A DNA stretch of 64,000 nt from contig NZ_SRYB01000010.1 of assembly GCF_004793975.1 (NCBI RefSeq), forward strand, positions 62,001-126,000, in the 5' to 3' direction. Position 1 is the stretch's first letter, and the number at the start of each line of letters is the position of its first letter. Positions 9,015 to 16,774 of the stretch are shown here, one piece after another. The translations under genes and the position numbers were made by a program. This stretch comes from Lepagella muris. GTDB lineage: Bacteria; Bacteroidota; Bacteroidia; Bacteroidales; Muribaculaceae. The notes beneath the pieces were generated by a model. That model saw nothing but the letters and a program-made list of their open reading frames with translations. It had not been told where the DNA came from and made no database searches.

Positions 9015-9917
9015 ATGGAACTCCGACAACTCCGATATTTCGTAAAAGTAGCCGAGACACTTAATTTTTCAGAGGCGGCAAGATCGCTCTTCATAACCCA
9101 GAGCACCCTATCCCAACAGATAAGGCAACTTGAAGACTCGCTCGACACGCAGCTTCTAAACCGCACGAGCCACAGTGTCGCGCTGACAGAGGCGGGAGAG
9201 GAGCTATTGCCATACGCCAGACGCACTCTCCTCGATGCAGAACTATGCGAGCAACGCATACGCGACCTCGACAAGGGGCTTTGCGGCACACTCAACATCG
9301 GAGTGACATATTCTTTCAGCCCGATCCTAACTGAATCTCTCCTGACCTTCATGAAGGAGTTTCCGAAAGTGAAGCTCAACATTCTCTACAAACCCATGTC
9401 GGAGCTTATGGAGCTGCTCGTAAGCCGCGACCTCGACTTTGTGCTTGCCTTCAAGCCGAATGAGCCTATTCCGGGTGTAGAGTCACACTATCTTTTCCAG
9501 AACTTCCTTGCCGTAATTGTGCCCGACTCCCATCCTCTCGCTGCGGAGAAAGGGGTGACGATAGATATGCTCCGACGCTACGACATAGCCCTCCCCTCCC
9601 GCGGACTCCAGGCACGCAACGCGCTTGAGCGTATGGCAGGGGAGCGCATGGCGGAACTCAACGTGAAGATTGAGCTAAACGAGGTGAACATCCTACTGAA
9701 ACTTCTGCGTCAGGCAAAGCTCGTGTCGGTGCTGGCGGAGGCCACCGTCATGAATGAATCGGGCATAACAGCAATCCCGCTCCTCGGCGAACGTTGCGAG
9801 ATGGACGGATGCGTACACGTTCTAAACGACTCCTACCGGAAACGCTCAATGCAGGAATTCATAAAAATTCTCAGCAATTCAATTGCCGTCAGGGCGCGTC
9901 AGAACGCATGGCTCTGA
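9015..9917 (+). CDS. LysR-family transcriptional regulator
   Basis: 300 aa. N-terminal winged helix (1-60) 'MELRQLRYFVKVAETLNFSE' with recognition helix region 'TQSTLSQQIRQLEDSL'; C-terminal periplasmic-binding-like effector domain (about 90-295). It is the last gene of the exporter operon, starting 4 bp after the exporter's stop; this is unlike the usual divergent LysR layout. It may therefore autoregulate the operon or sense the exported amino acid (inference). Resembles the CynR/OxyR-like subgroup, but the ligand is not predictable. Confidence 0.9.
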   Translation: MELRQLRYFVKVAETLNFSEAARSLFITQSTLSQQIRQLEDSLDTQLLNRTSHSVALTEAGEELLPYARRTLLDAELCEQRIRDLDKGLCGTLNIGVTYSFSPILTESLLTFMKEFPKVKLNILYKPMSELMELLVSRDLDFVLAFKPNEPIPGVESHYLFQNFLAVIVPDSHPLAAEKGVTIDMLRRYDIALPSRGLQARNALERMAGERMAELNVKIELNEVNILLKLLRQAKLVSVLAEATVMNESGITAIPLLGERCEMDGCVHVLNDSYRKRSMQEFIKILSNSIAVRARQNAWL

Positions 9918-9983
9918 ATCTTCTCTCACAGGGCATAATTATCCCCGGATTATACAAATAGAAATATTATTGATTCAAATTTG

Positions 9984-10015
9984 AAAGTGTCCTATCTGTT
10001 ATGGCACTTTTTTTA
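9984..10015 (+). terminator. Rho-independent terminator after LysR gene
   Basis: AAAGTG-T-CC (9984-9992) pairs with GG-CACTTT (10003-10010), one bulge, followed by a run of T. It closes the purT-side exporter operon. Confidence 0.75.
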
Positions 10016-10101
10016 TTGCAAATATCCACCTTTTTATCCCAATTTATAAAAATTTAAACGTAATTGATACAAATCTTAACCTGTTATTAATCCAAAGTTA
10101 T

Positions 10102-10109
10102 TATCTTTG
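10102..10109 (+). promoter_or_regulatory. -7 element of transketolase promoter
   Basis: TATCTTTG followed by CAG, 57 bp before the tkt ATG. No exact -33 TTTG at the normal spacing. Confidence 0.5.
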
Positions 10110-10166
10110 CAGTGCGAATCAATCTCTCCTGCATCTTTGAAATCATCATCATGAAATTATAAGTTT

Positions 10167-12179
10167 ATGAAAAATGAAATTCTAAACCGCGCAGCCGACA
10201 ATATCCGTATCCTGGCTGCCGCAATGGTAGAAAAAGCAAAATCCGGTCATCCCGGTGGTGCCATGGGTGGCGCCGACTTCATCAATGTGCTTTTCAGCGA
10301 ATACCTCGTGTTTGATCCTTCAGATCCGACATGGAACGCCCGCGACCGCTTCTTCCTTGATCCGGGCCACATGGCTCCAATGCTCTATGCACAGCTTGCC
10401 CTCATCGGCAAATACTCCATAGATGAGCTCAAACAGCTCCGCCAGTGGGGTAGCCCCACTACAGGTCATCCTGAATTTGACATCGCACGTGGCATAGAGA
10501 ACACATCCGGTCCTCTCGGACAGGGACACACGTTCGCCGTAGGTGCTGCCATCGCAGCCAAATTCCTTGCCGCTCGTACAGGCAACCCCGGCTTCGCAAA
10601 AGAGACCATCTATGCCTACATCTCTGACGGTGGCATCCAGGAGGAGATTTCTCAGGGCGCAGGCCGTATAGCCGGTCATCTCGGTCTTGACAACCTCGTG
10701 ATGTTCTACGACTCAAACGATATCCAGCTCTCCACAGAGTGCAATGAAGTGTCAAACGAAGACACTGCCATGAAATATCGTGCATGGGGATGGAACGTAA
10801 TGGAGATCAACGGTAATGACGTCGATGAGATCCGCAAGGCTCTTGACGCTGCAAAGGCAGAGACCGAGCGTCCTACCCTCATCATTGGCAAGACAATCAT
10901 GGGCAAGGGTGCCCGTAAGGCAGACAACACCTCTTATGAGCATAACTGCAAGACCCACGGCGCACCGCTCGGTGGCGATGCCTTCCGCAACACAGTGGCA
11001 AACCTCGGTGGCAACCCCGATGAGCCATTCGTGATCTTCGACGAGGTTAAGGAGCTTTACGCTGACCGTGCCAAAGCACTTGAAGGGATCGTTGCAGAAC
11101 GCCGTGCCGAGGAGAACGCATGGGCTGACGCCAACCACGAGAAAGCTGCCGAAGTGGCCGCATGGTTTGAGAACAAGGCTCCCGAAATCGACTGGAGCAA
11201 GGTGCAGCAGAAAGAGAACGATGCCACCCGTAACGCTTCAGGCGCAGTTCTCGCACAGCTCGCACAGCAGGTGCCCAACATGATCTGCTCTTCTGCCGAC
11301 CTTTCCGAATCTGACAAGACTATCTCCTTCCTCAAGGAGACTAAGGCATTCACCAAATGCGACTTCTCCGGCGCATTCCTTCAGGCAGGTGTGGCAGAGC
11401 TCACCATGGCATGCTGCTGCATAGGCATGGCACTCCACGGAGGCGTCATCGCAGCGTGCGCCACATTCTTCGTCTTCTCCGACTATATGAAGCCAGCAGT
11501 ACGTATGGCAGCCCTCATGGAGCTCCCCGTGAAATTCATCTGGACGCACGATGCATTCCGTGTGGGTGAGGATGGACCCACTCATGAGCCCGTAGAGCAG
11601 GAGGCACAGATCCGCCTCATGGAGAAACTCAAGAACCATCACGGACGCAACTCAGTGCTCGTGCTCCGTCCGGCTGACGCCGAAGAGACCACAGAGGCAT
11701 GGAAGCTCGCTATGGAGAACGTCTACACACCGACCGCCCTCATCCTTTCTCGCCAGAACATCAATAACCTCCCTGCCGGCAATGACTATAGCCAGGCAGC
11801 CAAGGGTGGCTACATCGTGGCAGGTTCCGACGAGAACCCTGACGTGGTGCTCGTAGCTACCGGTTCTGAGGTATCCACACTCGTAGACGGAGCTAAGAAA
11901 CTCCGCGAAGATGGTTTGAAAGTGCGCGTGGTGTCAGTTCCGTCAGAAGGACTCTTCCGCACCCAGCCGTCAGCATATCAGGAAGAGGTGCTTCCGCGCA
12001 ACGTGAAGAAATTCGGTCTCACCGCGGGTCTCCCTGTCAACCTTCTCGGTCTCGTAGGCACCGACGGCAAGATATGGGGACTTGAGTCATTCGGTTTCTC
12101 CGCGCCTTACAAAGTGCTTGACGAAAAACTCGGATTCACTGCTGAGAATGTCTACAATCAGGTAAAATCAATGTTCTGA
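10167..12179 (+). CDS. tkt: Transketolase
   Basis: 670 aa (E. coli TktA is 663). Thiamine-diphosphate enzyme of the non-oxidative pentose phosphate pathway, moving two-carbon units between ketoses and aldoses. Domain order: pyrophosphate-binding domain (about 1-320, 'KSGHPGGAMGGADF', 'TSGPLGQGHTFAVGAA', and the TPP/Mg region 'YISDGGIQEEISQGAG', where GDG is replaced by SDG), pyrimidine-binding domain ('THDAFRVGEDGPTHEPVEQ'), and the C-terminal domain. Strong codon bias and a clean promoter and terminator on each side suggest high, monocistronic expression. Cytosolic. Confidence 0.95.
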   Translation: MKNEILNRAADNIRILAAAMVEKAKSGHPGGAMGGADFINVLFSEYLVFDPSDPTWNARDRFFLDPGHMAPMLYAQLALIGKYSIDELKQLRQWGSPTTGHPEFDIARGIENTSGPLGQGHTFAVGAAIAAKFLAARTGNPGFAKETIYAYISDGGIQEEISQGAGRIAGHLGLDNLVMFYDSNDIQLSTECNEVSNEDTAMKYRAWGWNVMEINGNDVDEIRKALDAAKAETERPTLIIGKTIMGKGARKADNTSYEHNCKTHGAPLGGDAFRNTVANLGGNPDEPFVIFDEVKELYADRAKALEGIVAERRAEENAWADANHEKAAEVAAWFENKAPEIDWSKVQQKENDATRNASGAVLAQLAQQVPNMICSSADLSESDKTISFLKETKAFTKCDFSGAFLQAGVAELTMACCCIGMALHGGVIAACATFFVFSDYMKPAVRMAALMELPVKFIWTHDAFRVGEDGPTHEPVEQEAQIRLMEKLKNHHGRNSVLVLRPADAEETTEAWKLAMENVYTPTALILSRQNINNLPAGNDYSQAAKGGYIVAGSDENPDVVLVATGSEVSTLVDGAKKLREDGLKVRVVSVPSEGLFRTQPSAYQEEVLPRNVKKFGLTAGLPVNLLGLVGTDGKIWGLESFGFSAPYKVLDEKLGFTAENVYNQVKSMF

Positions 12180-12200
12180 TAACCAGTCGTTCCGACAGAT

Positions 12201-12241
12201 AAAAAAAATCCGGCTTCCCATACCGGGAGCCGGATTTTTTA
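12201..12241 (+). terminator. Rho-independent terminator after tkt
   Basis: Stem AATCCGGCT-T-CCC (12207-12219) with GGGAGCCGGATT (12225-12236), one bulged T, then a T-run; A-rich on the other side, so it could work both ways. Confidence 0.88.
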
Positions 12242-12283
12242 TATTTACACCATCCCTATCCCTTAACTCATAAACCATAAACT

Positions 12284-12411
12284 ACTGAAGTTTCGCAAGC
12301 TGCACTTCAGTGGTTTAAAGTTTATAGTTTAAGGTTTAAGATTCACGAAAATCCACGAATCTTTTCATTATACAAAATTTAATGATCATAAACCATATAA
12401 ACATTAAACTT
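12284..12411. repeat. Dispersed hairpin/heptad element, copy A
   Basis: About 128 bp, nearly identical to 47031-47164. It starts with a dyad CTGAAGT/ACTTCAG (12-nt loop), then NNGTTTA heptads, a second dyad AAGATTC/GAATCTT, and reverse-complement heptads (TAAACCA, TAAACAT type) that can pair with the first set. It fills most of the tkt-to-symporter gap; a further A/T heptad-rich stretch continues to 12476. No coding potential. Confidence 0.8.
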
Positions 12412-12476
12412 AAATAAACTATAAAACTATAAACTATAACCCATAAACCATAACCTACAAACTTAACACATAATAT

Positions 12477-13970
12477 ATGAATACTCAAGACAACGGCAGC
12501 AAGCTATATCTCTACAGCATTGTCTGCGTGGCAGTGCTCGGTGGGTTGCTGTTCGGCTACGACACCGCCGTGATTTCCGGTGCAGAAAAAGGTCTTCAGG
12601 CATTCTTCCTTGGAGCACCCGATTTCGTCTATACCGACATGATACATGGTCTCACCTCCTCCAGCGCATTGATAGGCTGCATTTTGGGCAGCGCGATTTC
12701 CGGTCTGCTCGCCTCACGTCTCGGACGAAAGAAATCACTCGCCATCGCCGGAGTGCTCTTCTTCCTATCCGCATTAGGCTCCTATAATCCGGAATTTTTC
12801 TTCTTTGACTACGGACAGCCATCGCTCTCACTCCTGGTTGCCTTCAACGTATACCGTATCATAGGCGGTATCGGCGTAGGTCTTGCCTCAGCTATATGCC
12901 CGATGTATATAGCCGAGGTAGCACCATCCAACATTCGAGGCACACTCGTGTCGTGGAACCAGTTTGCCATCATATTCGGTCAGCTCGTGGTCTATTTCGT
13001 CAACTTCCTGATACTCGGTGATCACACCAACCCAGTGATTGAACGCATCGGCGAGACCCTATATGCCGTGCATCCCTCCTCTGATCCGTGGACGATACAG
13101 ACAGGCTGGCGCTACATGTTCGGTTCGGAAGGATTCGTGGCGTTGGCATTCACCATCCTCGTATGCTTCGTCCCTGAGTCGCCCCGTTATCTCGCGCTGA
13201 CCGGCAAGGATACCAAGGCTTTATACGTGCTTACCAAGATCAACGGCTCCAAAGCCAAGGAGATACTCCATGAGATCAAGAATACCGTCACCGTCAAGAG
13301 CGAACGACTCTTCTCCTTTGGCGTCATGGTCATCTTCGTCGGCGTTATGCTATCCGTCTTCCAGCAGGCAGTCGGTATCAACGCCGTGCTCTACTATGCC
13401 CCGCGTATCTTCGACTCCATGGGCATGGGGAATCCGATGGTGCAGACAGTCATAATGGGCGTGGTCAACATCCTCTTCACCCTCGTGGCAGTATTCACGG
13501 TAGAGAAATTAGGACGTAAGCCACTGCTTATATGGGGTTCGTTCGGCATGGCAATAGGTGCATTCGGCGTGGCAATCTCCAATATTGTTGAGGTGCATCC
13601 CCTCATGCCCGTCATCTCCATCATGGTCTACTCAGCCGCCTTCATGTTCTCATGGGGACCGATCTGCTGGGTGCTCATCTCCGAGATATTCCCCAACACG
13701 ATCCGCAGTGCGGCTGTGGCAATAGCCGTTGCATTCCAATGGATCTTCAACTTCATCGTGTCGTCCACGTTCGTGCCGATGTACAACATGCGTGCAGGCG
13801 ACATGGGTGAGAGTTTCGGACACGTCTTCGTCTACGCCCTCTACGGTGCGATCTGTATCCTTGCTGCATGGTTCGTCTACGCCCTTGTGCCCGAGACCAA
13901 GGGCAAGACGCTCGAAGAGATGTCGGCACTCTGGCGCAACCGCGAGAAGAAACACCACAAAATACGTTAA
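12477..13970 (+). CDS. xylE: MFS sugar/H+ symporter, XylE-like
   Basis: 497 aa, twelve membrane helices. Sugar-porter signatures are all present: 'GYDTAVISGA' in helix 1, 'SRLGRKKSL' after helix 2, 'PESPRYL' after helix 6, 'QQAVGINAVLYYAP' in helix 7, 'EKLGRKPLL', and 'PETKGKTLEE' at the C-terminus. Length and sequence agree with bacterial D-xylose/proton symporters of the XylE type, although glucose or other hexose use cannot be excluded. Being next to transketolase fits pentose use, but the two genes are separated by a terminator and a repeat, so they are probably not co-transcribed. Inner membrane. Confidence 0.88.
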   Translation: MNTQDNGSKLYLYSIVCVAVLGGLLFGYDTAVISGAEKGLQAFFLGAPDFVYTDMIHGLTSSSALIGCILGSAISGLLASRLGRKKSLAIAGVLFFLSALGSYNPEFFFFDYGQPSLSLLVAFNVYRIIGGIGVGLASAICPMYIAEVAPSNIRGTLVSWNQFAIIFGQLVVYFVNFLILGDHTNPVIERIGETLYAVHPSSDPWTIQTGWRYMFGSEGFVALAFTILVCFVPESPRYLALTGKDTKALYVLTKINGSKAKEILHEIKNTVTVKSERLFSFGVMVIFVGVMLSVFQQAVGINAVLYYAPRIFDSMGMGNPMVQTVIMGVVNILFTLVAVFTVEKLGRKPLLIWGSFGMAIGAFGVAISNIVEVHPLMPVISIMVYSAAFMFSWGPICWVLISEIFPNTIRSAAVAIAVAFQWIFNFIVSSTFVPMYNMRAGDMGESFGHVFVYALYGAICILAAWFVYALVPETKGKTLEEMSALWRNREKKHHKIR

Positions 13971-14006
13971 TTCTATAATAATTTATAAAATTAATCTGTT
14001 ATCAAT

Positions 14007-14050
14007 AAGTAGGTGTCAGATAATCTATATCAGATATCTGGCACCTACTT
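14007..14050. terminator. Long hairpin after the sugar symporter
   Basis: 16-bp arms at 14007-14022 and 14035-14050 with one G-T pair and a 12-nt loop. The hairpin is itself flanked by a direct repeat of TTATAAAATTAAT. It probably terminates the symporter transcript. Confidence 0.7.
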
Positions 14051-14061
14051 ATAAAATTAAT

Positions 14062-14220
14062 ATGGAATCAAACGCAATAACTCCCATGCAAAAAGATGTG
14101 TTGACTCGGCACTTCCTGTCTAAAATAGACGAAGAAACTGATCGCTTATGGGAAAACGGCATATTAGATCAAAACGCTCTAAATGCTATAAATAACGAAA
14201 ATCTTCATACATCAAGATAG
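14062..14220 (+). CDS. Small ORF, unknown
   Basis: 52 aa, hydrophilic, acidic centre ('SKIDEETDRLWENGILDQNA'). It starts 12 bp after the symporter hairpin. No signal peptide, membrane helix or recognised domain. The size and location next to a DNA-binding regulator would fit an antitoxin-like or accessory protein, but nothing in the sequence proves this. It could also be the remnant of a longer gene. Confidence 0.4.
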   Translation: MESNAITPMQKDVLTRHFLSKIDEETDRLWENGILDQNALNAINNENLHTSR

Positions 14221-14227
14221 ACATATT

Positions 14228-14240
14228 GAAGTCGCCTATA
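14228..14240. repeat. Left copy of a 13-bp direct repeat flanking the AlbA_2 gene
   Basis: GAAGTCGCCTATA, repeated at 15876-15888. The two copies enclose the AlbA_2 regulator gene and nothing else. Confidence 0.6.
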
Positions 14241-14304
14241 CTTCACATGAATCAACAACCGTCCGGAACCCAGACAATTGTTACCTCATTAAATATAATC
14301 AATT

Positions 14305-15876
14305 ATGGTAGACCATACATCTGAAATAGATAAAAGAATCAGGACATTGATAAATCAAGGAGAATCTTCAGAAGTTGAGTTCAAATCAGCACGTGGGGGA
14401 TTTCCCGGTAGTTTTTGGGAAAGCTATTCTGCTTTTGCAAATACAAATGGCGGTACAATTGTTTTGGGGGTAGTAGAAAAAAATAATCAATTTTTATTTG
14501 ATGGACTTACAAAAGAAACCATTATTCGTTATAAAAAGAACTTTTGGGATTGCGCACATAACAAAGGCAAGATAAGTATTTGCCTACCTCGCGAATCTGA
14601 TGTAAGAATTGAACAAATTGATGATTCATATATCCTAATATTTGATATTCCTCGTGCAAGCTATGAACTTCGTCCGGTATATATCAGTTCCAACCCATTT
14701 GGGAATACCTACCGGAGAAATCATGAGGGAGATTATTTATGTACTGATGCAGAAGTAAGACGTATGTTTGCGGATGCAGAACATGACCGTCATCCTCAGG
14801 ATGGGCGGATCCTTGTAGGATTTGATCTTGAAAGGGATATCGATATAGAATCCCTACATCAATATCGGCAAACATTTGCCAGTTTGCAACCCTCTCATCC
14901 TTGGGTAGGCATAAGTGATATTGATTTCTTGAAAAAATTAGGTGGATACGCTACAGAATATGAAACAGGGAAAGAAGGTTTCACCTTAGCAGGAATTCTA
15001 ATGTTCGGAAAATACGACAGTATCATCAATAATTCAGGCGACCCTATGTATTTTGTAGATTATCGAGAAAAAATTGCTATCGATAATCCCGATGTGAGAT
15101 GGACAAACCGCATATATCCGGATGGCATGTGGGAAGCCAACCTTTATCAATTCTATGTAAGGGTATACAATCGACTTATACAATCGTTGCCCCGCCCCTT
15201 CATGATGAAAGATGGTGTACGTCAAGAAGAAACGCCTGCCCACGATGCCATAAGGGAAGCTCTCATCAACTGTATCATACATCAAGATGTGAATGCTCAA
15301 GGCCATATAATTGTGGAGCGCACTGATGAGAACCTTGTCTTTATGAATCCGGGTATGATGCTTGTATCCAAGCAGCAATATTTCAAAGGAGGACGCAGTA
15401 TTTGCCGCAACCCGATTTTGCAAAAAATGTTCATGCGACTGGGACGCGCAGAGAAAGCCGGTAGCGGTGTGGATAAAATTATAAGCGGTTGGCAATACTT
15501 AGGCCTACCTCTCCCTACTGTAGTAGAGACAACACGTCCGGACTATGTGATGTTAACAATGCAAATGACAAAGAAAAACCAACAAGAAAAACCAACAAGA
15601 AAAACCAACAAGAAAAACCAACAAGAAAAACCAACAAGAAAAACCAACAAACAGGATTTGAGAAAAAAACAAATCTTAGAATTCTGCGTTGCGCCAAAAT
15701 CGTTATTTGAAATTTTACAACATTTAGGATTGAAAGATAGGGGAAATCTTATGATGGTATATGTTACTCCCATGATTGATGCAGGATTGTTGAAGATGAC
15801 AGAGCCGGAGAATCCAACACACCGCAATCAAATGTATGTGACAGTAGACGTAACGAATAAGAATCAACAATCATAG
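14305..15876 (+). CDS. AlbA_2/schlafen-type DNA-binding protein with ATPase-like and winged-helix domains
   Basis: 523 aa, cytoplasmic. Residues ~15-130 form the AlbA_2 (schlafen-like) domain: 'ESSEVEFKSARGG', 'SAFANTNGGTIVLGV'. Residues ~300-410 are a GHKL-ATPase-like domain of the COG2865 type ('AIREALINCIIHQD', 'RLGRAEKAGSGVDKII'). Then comes a 26-residue Lys/Gln/Thr-rich linker made by a 13-bp tandem DNA repeat, followed by a winged-helix-like C-terminal region (~450-510). Such proteins are thought to be transcription regulators or defence-linked proteins; the target is unknown. Lower GC than its neighbours and flanking 13-bp direct repeats suggest acquisition as a unit. The repeat could switch the C-terminal domain on and off. 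Confidence 0.85.
   Translation: MVDHTSEIDKRIRTLINQGESSEVEFKSARGGFPGSFWESYSAFANTNGGTIVLGVVEKNNQFLFDGLTKETIIRYKKNFWDCAHNKGKISICLPRESDVRIEQIDDSYILIFDIPRASYELRPVYISSNPFGNTYRRNHEGDYLCTDAEVRRMFADAEHDRHPQDGRILVGFDLERDIDIESLHQYRQTFASLQPSHPWVGISDIDFLKKLGGYATEYETGKEGFTLAGILMFGKYDSIINNSGDPMYFVDYREKIAIDNPDVRWTNRIYPDGMWEANLYQFYVRVYNRLIQSLPRPFMMKDGVRQEETPAHDAIREALINCIIHQDVNAQGHIIVERTDENLVFMNPGMMLVSKQQYFKGGRSICRNPILQKMFMRLGRAEKAGSGVDKIISGWQYLGLPLPTVVETTRPDYVMLTMQMTKKNQQEKPTRKTNKKNQQEKPTRKTNKQDLRKKQILEFCVAPKSLFEILQHLGLKDRGNLMMVYVTPMIDAGLLKMTEPENPTHRNQMYVTVDVTNKNQQS
15571..15648 (+). repeat. Six perfect 13-bp tandem repeats inside a coding region
   Basis: Unit AAGAAAAACCAAC, six uninterrupted copies (78 bp). 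The protein reads it as two copies of KKNQQEKPTRKTN. Because 13 is not a multiple of three, gain or loss of one unit shifts the frame; the other two frames stop at 15659-15661 and 15708-15710, before the winged-helix region. Confidence 0.95.
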
Positions 15877-15888
15877 AAGTCGCCTATA
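15876..15888. repeat. Right copy of the 13-bp direct repeat
   Basis: GAAGTCGCCTATA, identical to 14228-14240. It begins on the last base of the AlbA_2 gene's stop codon, 7 bp before the pgeF start. Confidence 0.6.
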
Positions 15889-15894
15889 TTTAGT

Positions 15895-16614
15895 ATGAAT
15901 GATATGGAAACAAACGATATGAACGCAATGGAGATGTCGGAATTTTTGATCGGATTGGATGTCGGGAAGGGTGCCGTCGGAATCGTATTCCCGACTGTCG
16001 AGAATGCAGTGGTGCCAGCCGGTTGTCTGGCTATCGTCACACCCCGTCAGACACACACGGCAAACGTAGCTGTCGTCACAGATACGGCGCAAAGCTATCC
16101 CGACACAGATGCCCTCGTCACCCGTCGTCATGACATCGCTCTCGCCGTGCGCACAGCCGACTGCGTGCCCATCCTTCTCCATGCCCCCGACATTCGCGCC
16201 GTTGCCGCCGTCCATGCCGGATGGAAAGGAACAGTAGGCAGGATTATAGGCAACGCAATCCGCGTCATGACAGAGATGGGTGCCGAACCACAAAAAATAC
16301 GTGCTGCCATCGGACCATGTGTATGCGGCGACTGCTACGAAGTGAGCGAAGAACTTGCCATACGCTTTCAGGACGAAGGTCTGGGAGAAGCCGTCATCAG
16401 AAGCGACCGATTCAGAAATCCCGACCGTCCGCACATCGACCTTCCACTTGCCAACAGAATCATAATGACAAAACTTGGCATACACCCCTCCCATATATCC
16501 GACTGCGGCATCTGCACCTGCCACACCACCCAATACCCCTCTTGGCGACGCGATTCAGGCACTCCCCTACGCCTCCTCACAGCCATACACCTCTCCAATC
16601 AACCGCAACAATAA
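15895..16614 (+). CDS. pgeF: Peptidoglycan editing factor PgeF / YfiH-like multifunctional enzyme
   Basis: 239 aa, cytosolic. The family's zinc/active-site residues are visible: 'TPRQTHTANV' (Gln-x-His), 'RTADCVPILL', 'AAVHAGWKGTVG' and 'AAIGPCVCGDCYEV' with the invariant Cys, plus a 'CTCHTTQYPSWRRD' tail. Family members act as purine-nucleoside phosphorylase/adenosine deaminase enzymes and, in E. coli, prevent wrong L-Ser use in muropeptide synthesis. Start at ATG 15895; Met codons a few residues later (near 15928) are alternatives. It begins 18 bp after the AlbA_2 gene, beyond the direct repeat, so the link to that gene may be recent. Confidence 0.88.
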   Translation: MNDMETNDMNAMEMSEFLIGLDVGKGAVGIVFPTVENAVVPAGCLAIVTPRQTHTANVAVVTDTAQSYPDTDALVTRRHDIALAVRTADCVPILLHAPDIRAVAAVHAGWKGTVGRIIGNAIRVMTEMGAEPQKIRAAIGPCVCGDCYEVSEELAIRFQDEGLGEAVIRSDRFRNPDRPHIDLPLANRIIMTKLGIHPSHISDCGICTCHTTQYPSWRRDSGTPLRLLTAIHLSNQPQQ

Positions 16615-16620
16615 AATTTA

Positions 16621-16665
16621 ACCACTGAGACCTCTTAGACTTCTTAGACCACTGAGACTTCTGAT
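16621..16665. repeat. Low-complexity CACTGAGA/CTTAGAC repeat
   Basis: Imperfect short direct repeats (CCACTGAGAC and CTTAGAC, each twice) just after the pgeF stop. No gene; possibly slippage-derived. Confidence 0.5.
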
Positions 16666-16723
16666 AATTTTTAATTTATCTCATATTTTACCAGCCATTT
16701 TATGCGCGTAATCAGGAATTGAT

Positions 16724-16754
16724 TTTGCATATTTATTTTAATTTGTTAATTTTG
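16724..16754 (+). promoter_or_regulatory. Bacteroidetes promoter of the C1 aminopeptidase gene
   Basis: TTTG at 16724-16727, 19-bp spacer, TAATTTTG at 16747-16754. It matches both consensus elements and lies 20 bp before the start codon. Confidence 0.8.
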
Positions 16755-16774
16755 CGATATCTAACCTTACTAAT

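Noticed and set aside
8412..9029. A 205-codon open frame on the minus strand
   Set aside because: Antisense to the ThrE subunits; no family match and no promoter.
15571..15648. 13-bp repeats as a CRISPR array
   Set aside because: The units are contiguous without spacers and are read as protein; no cas genes nearby.
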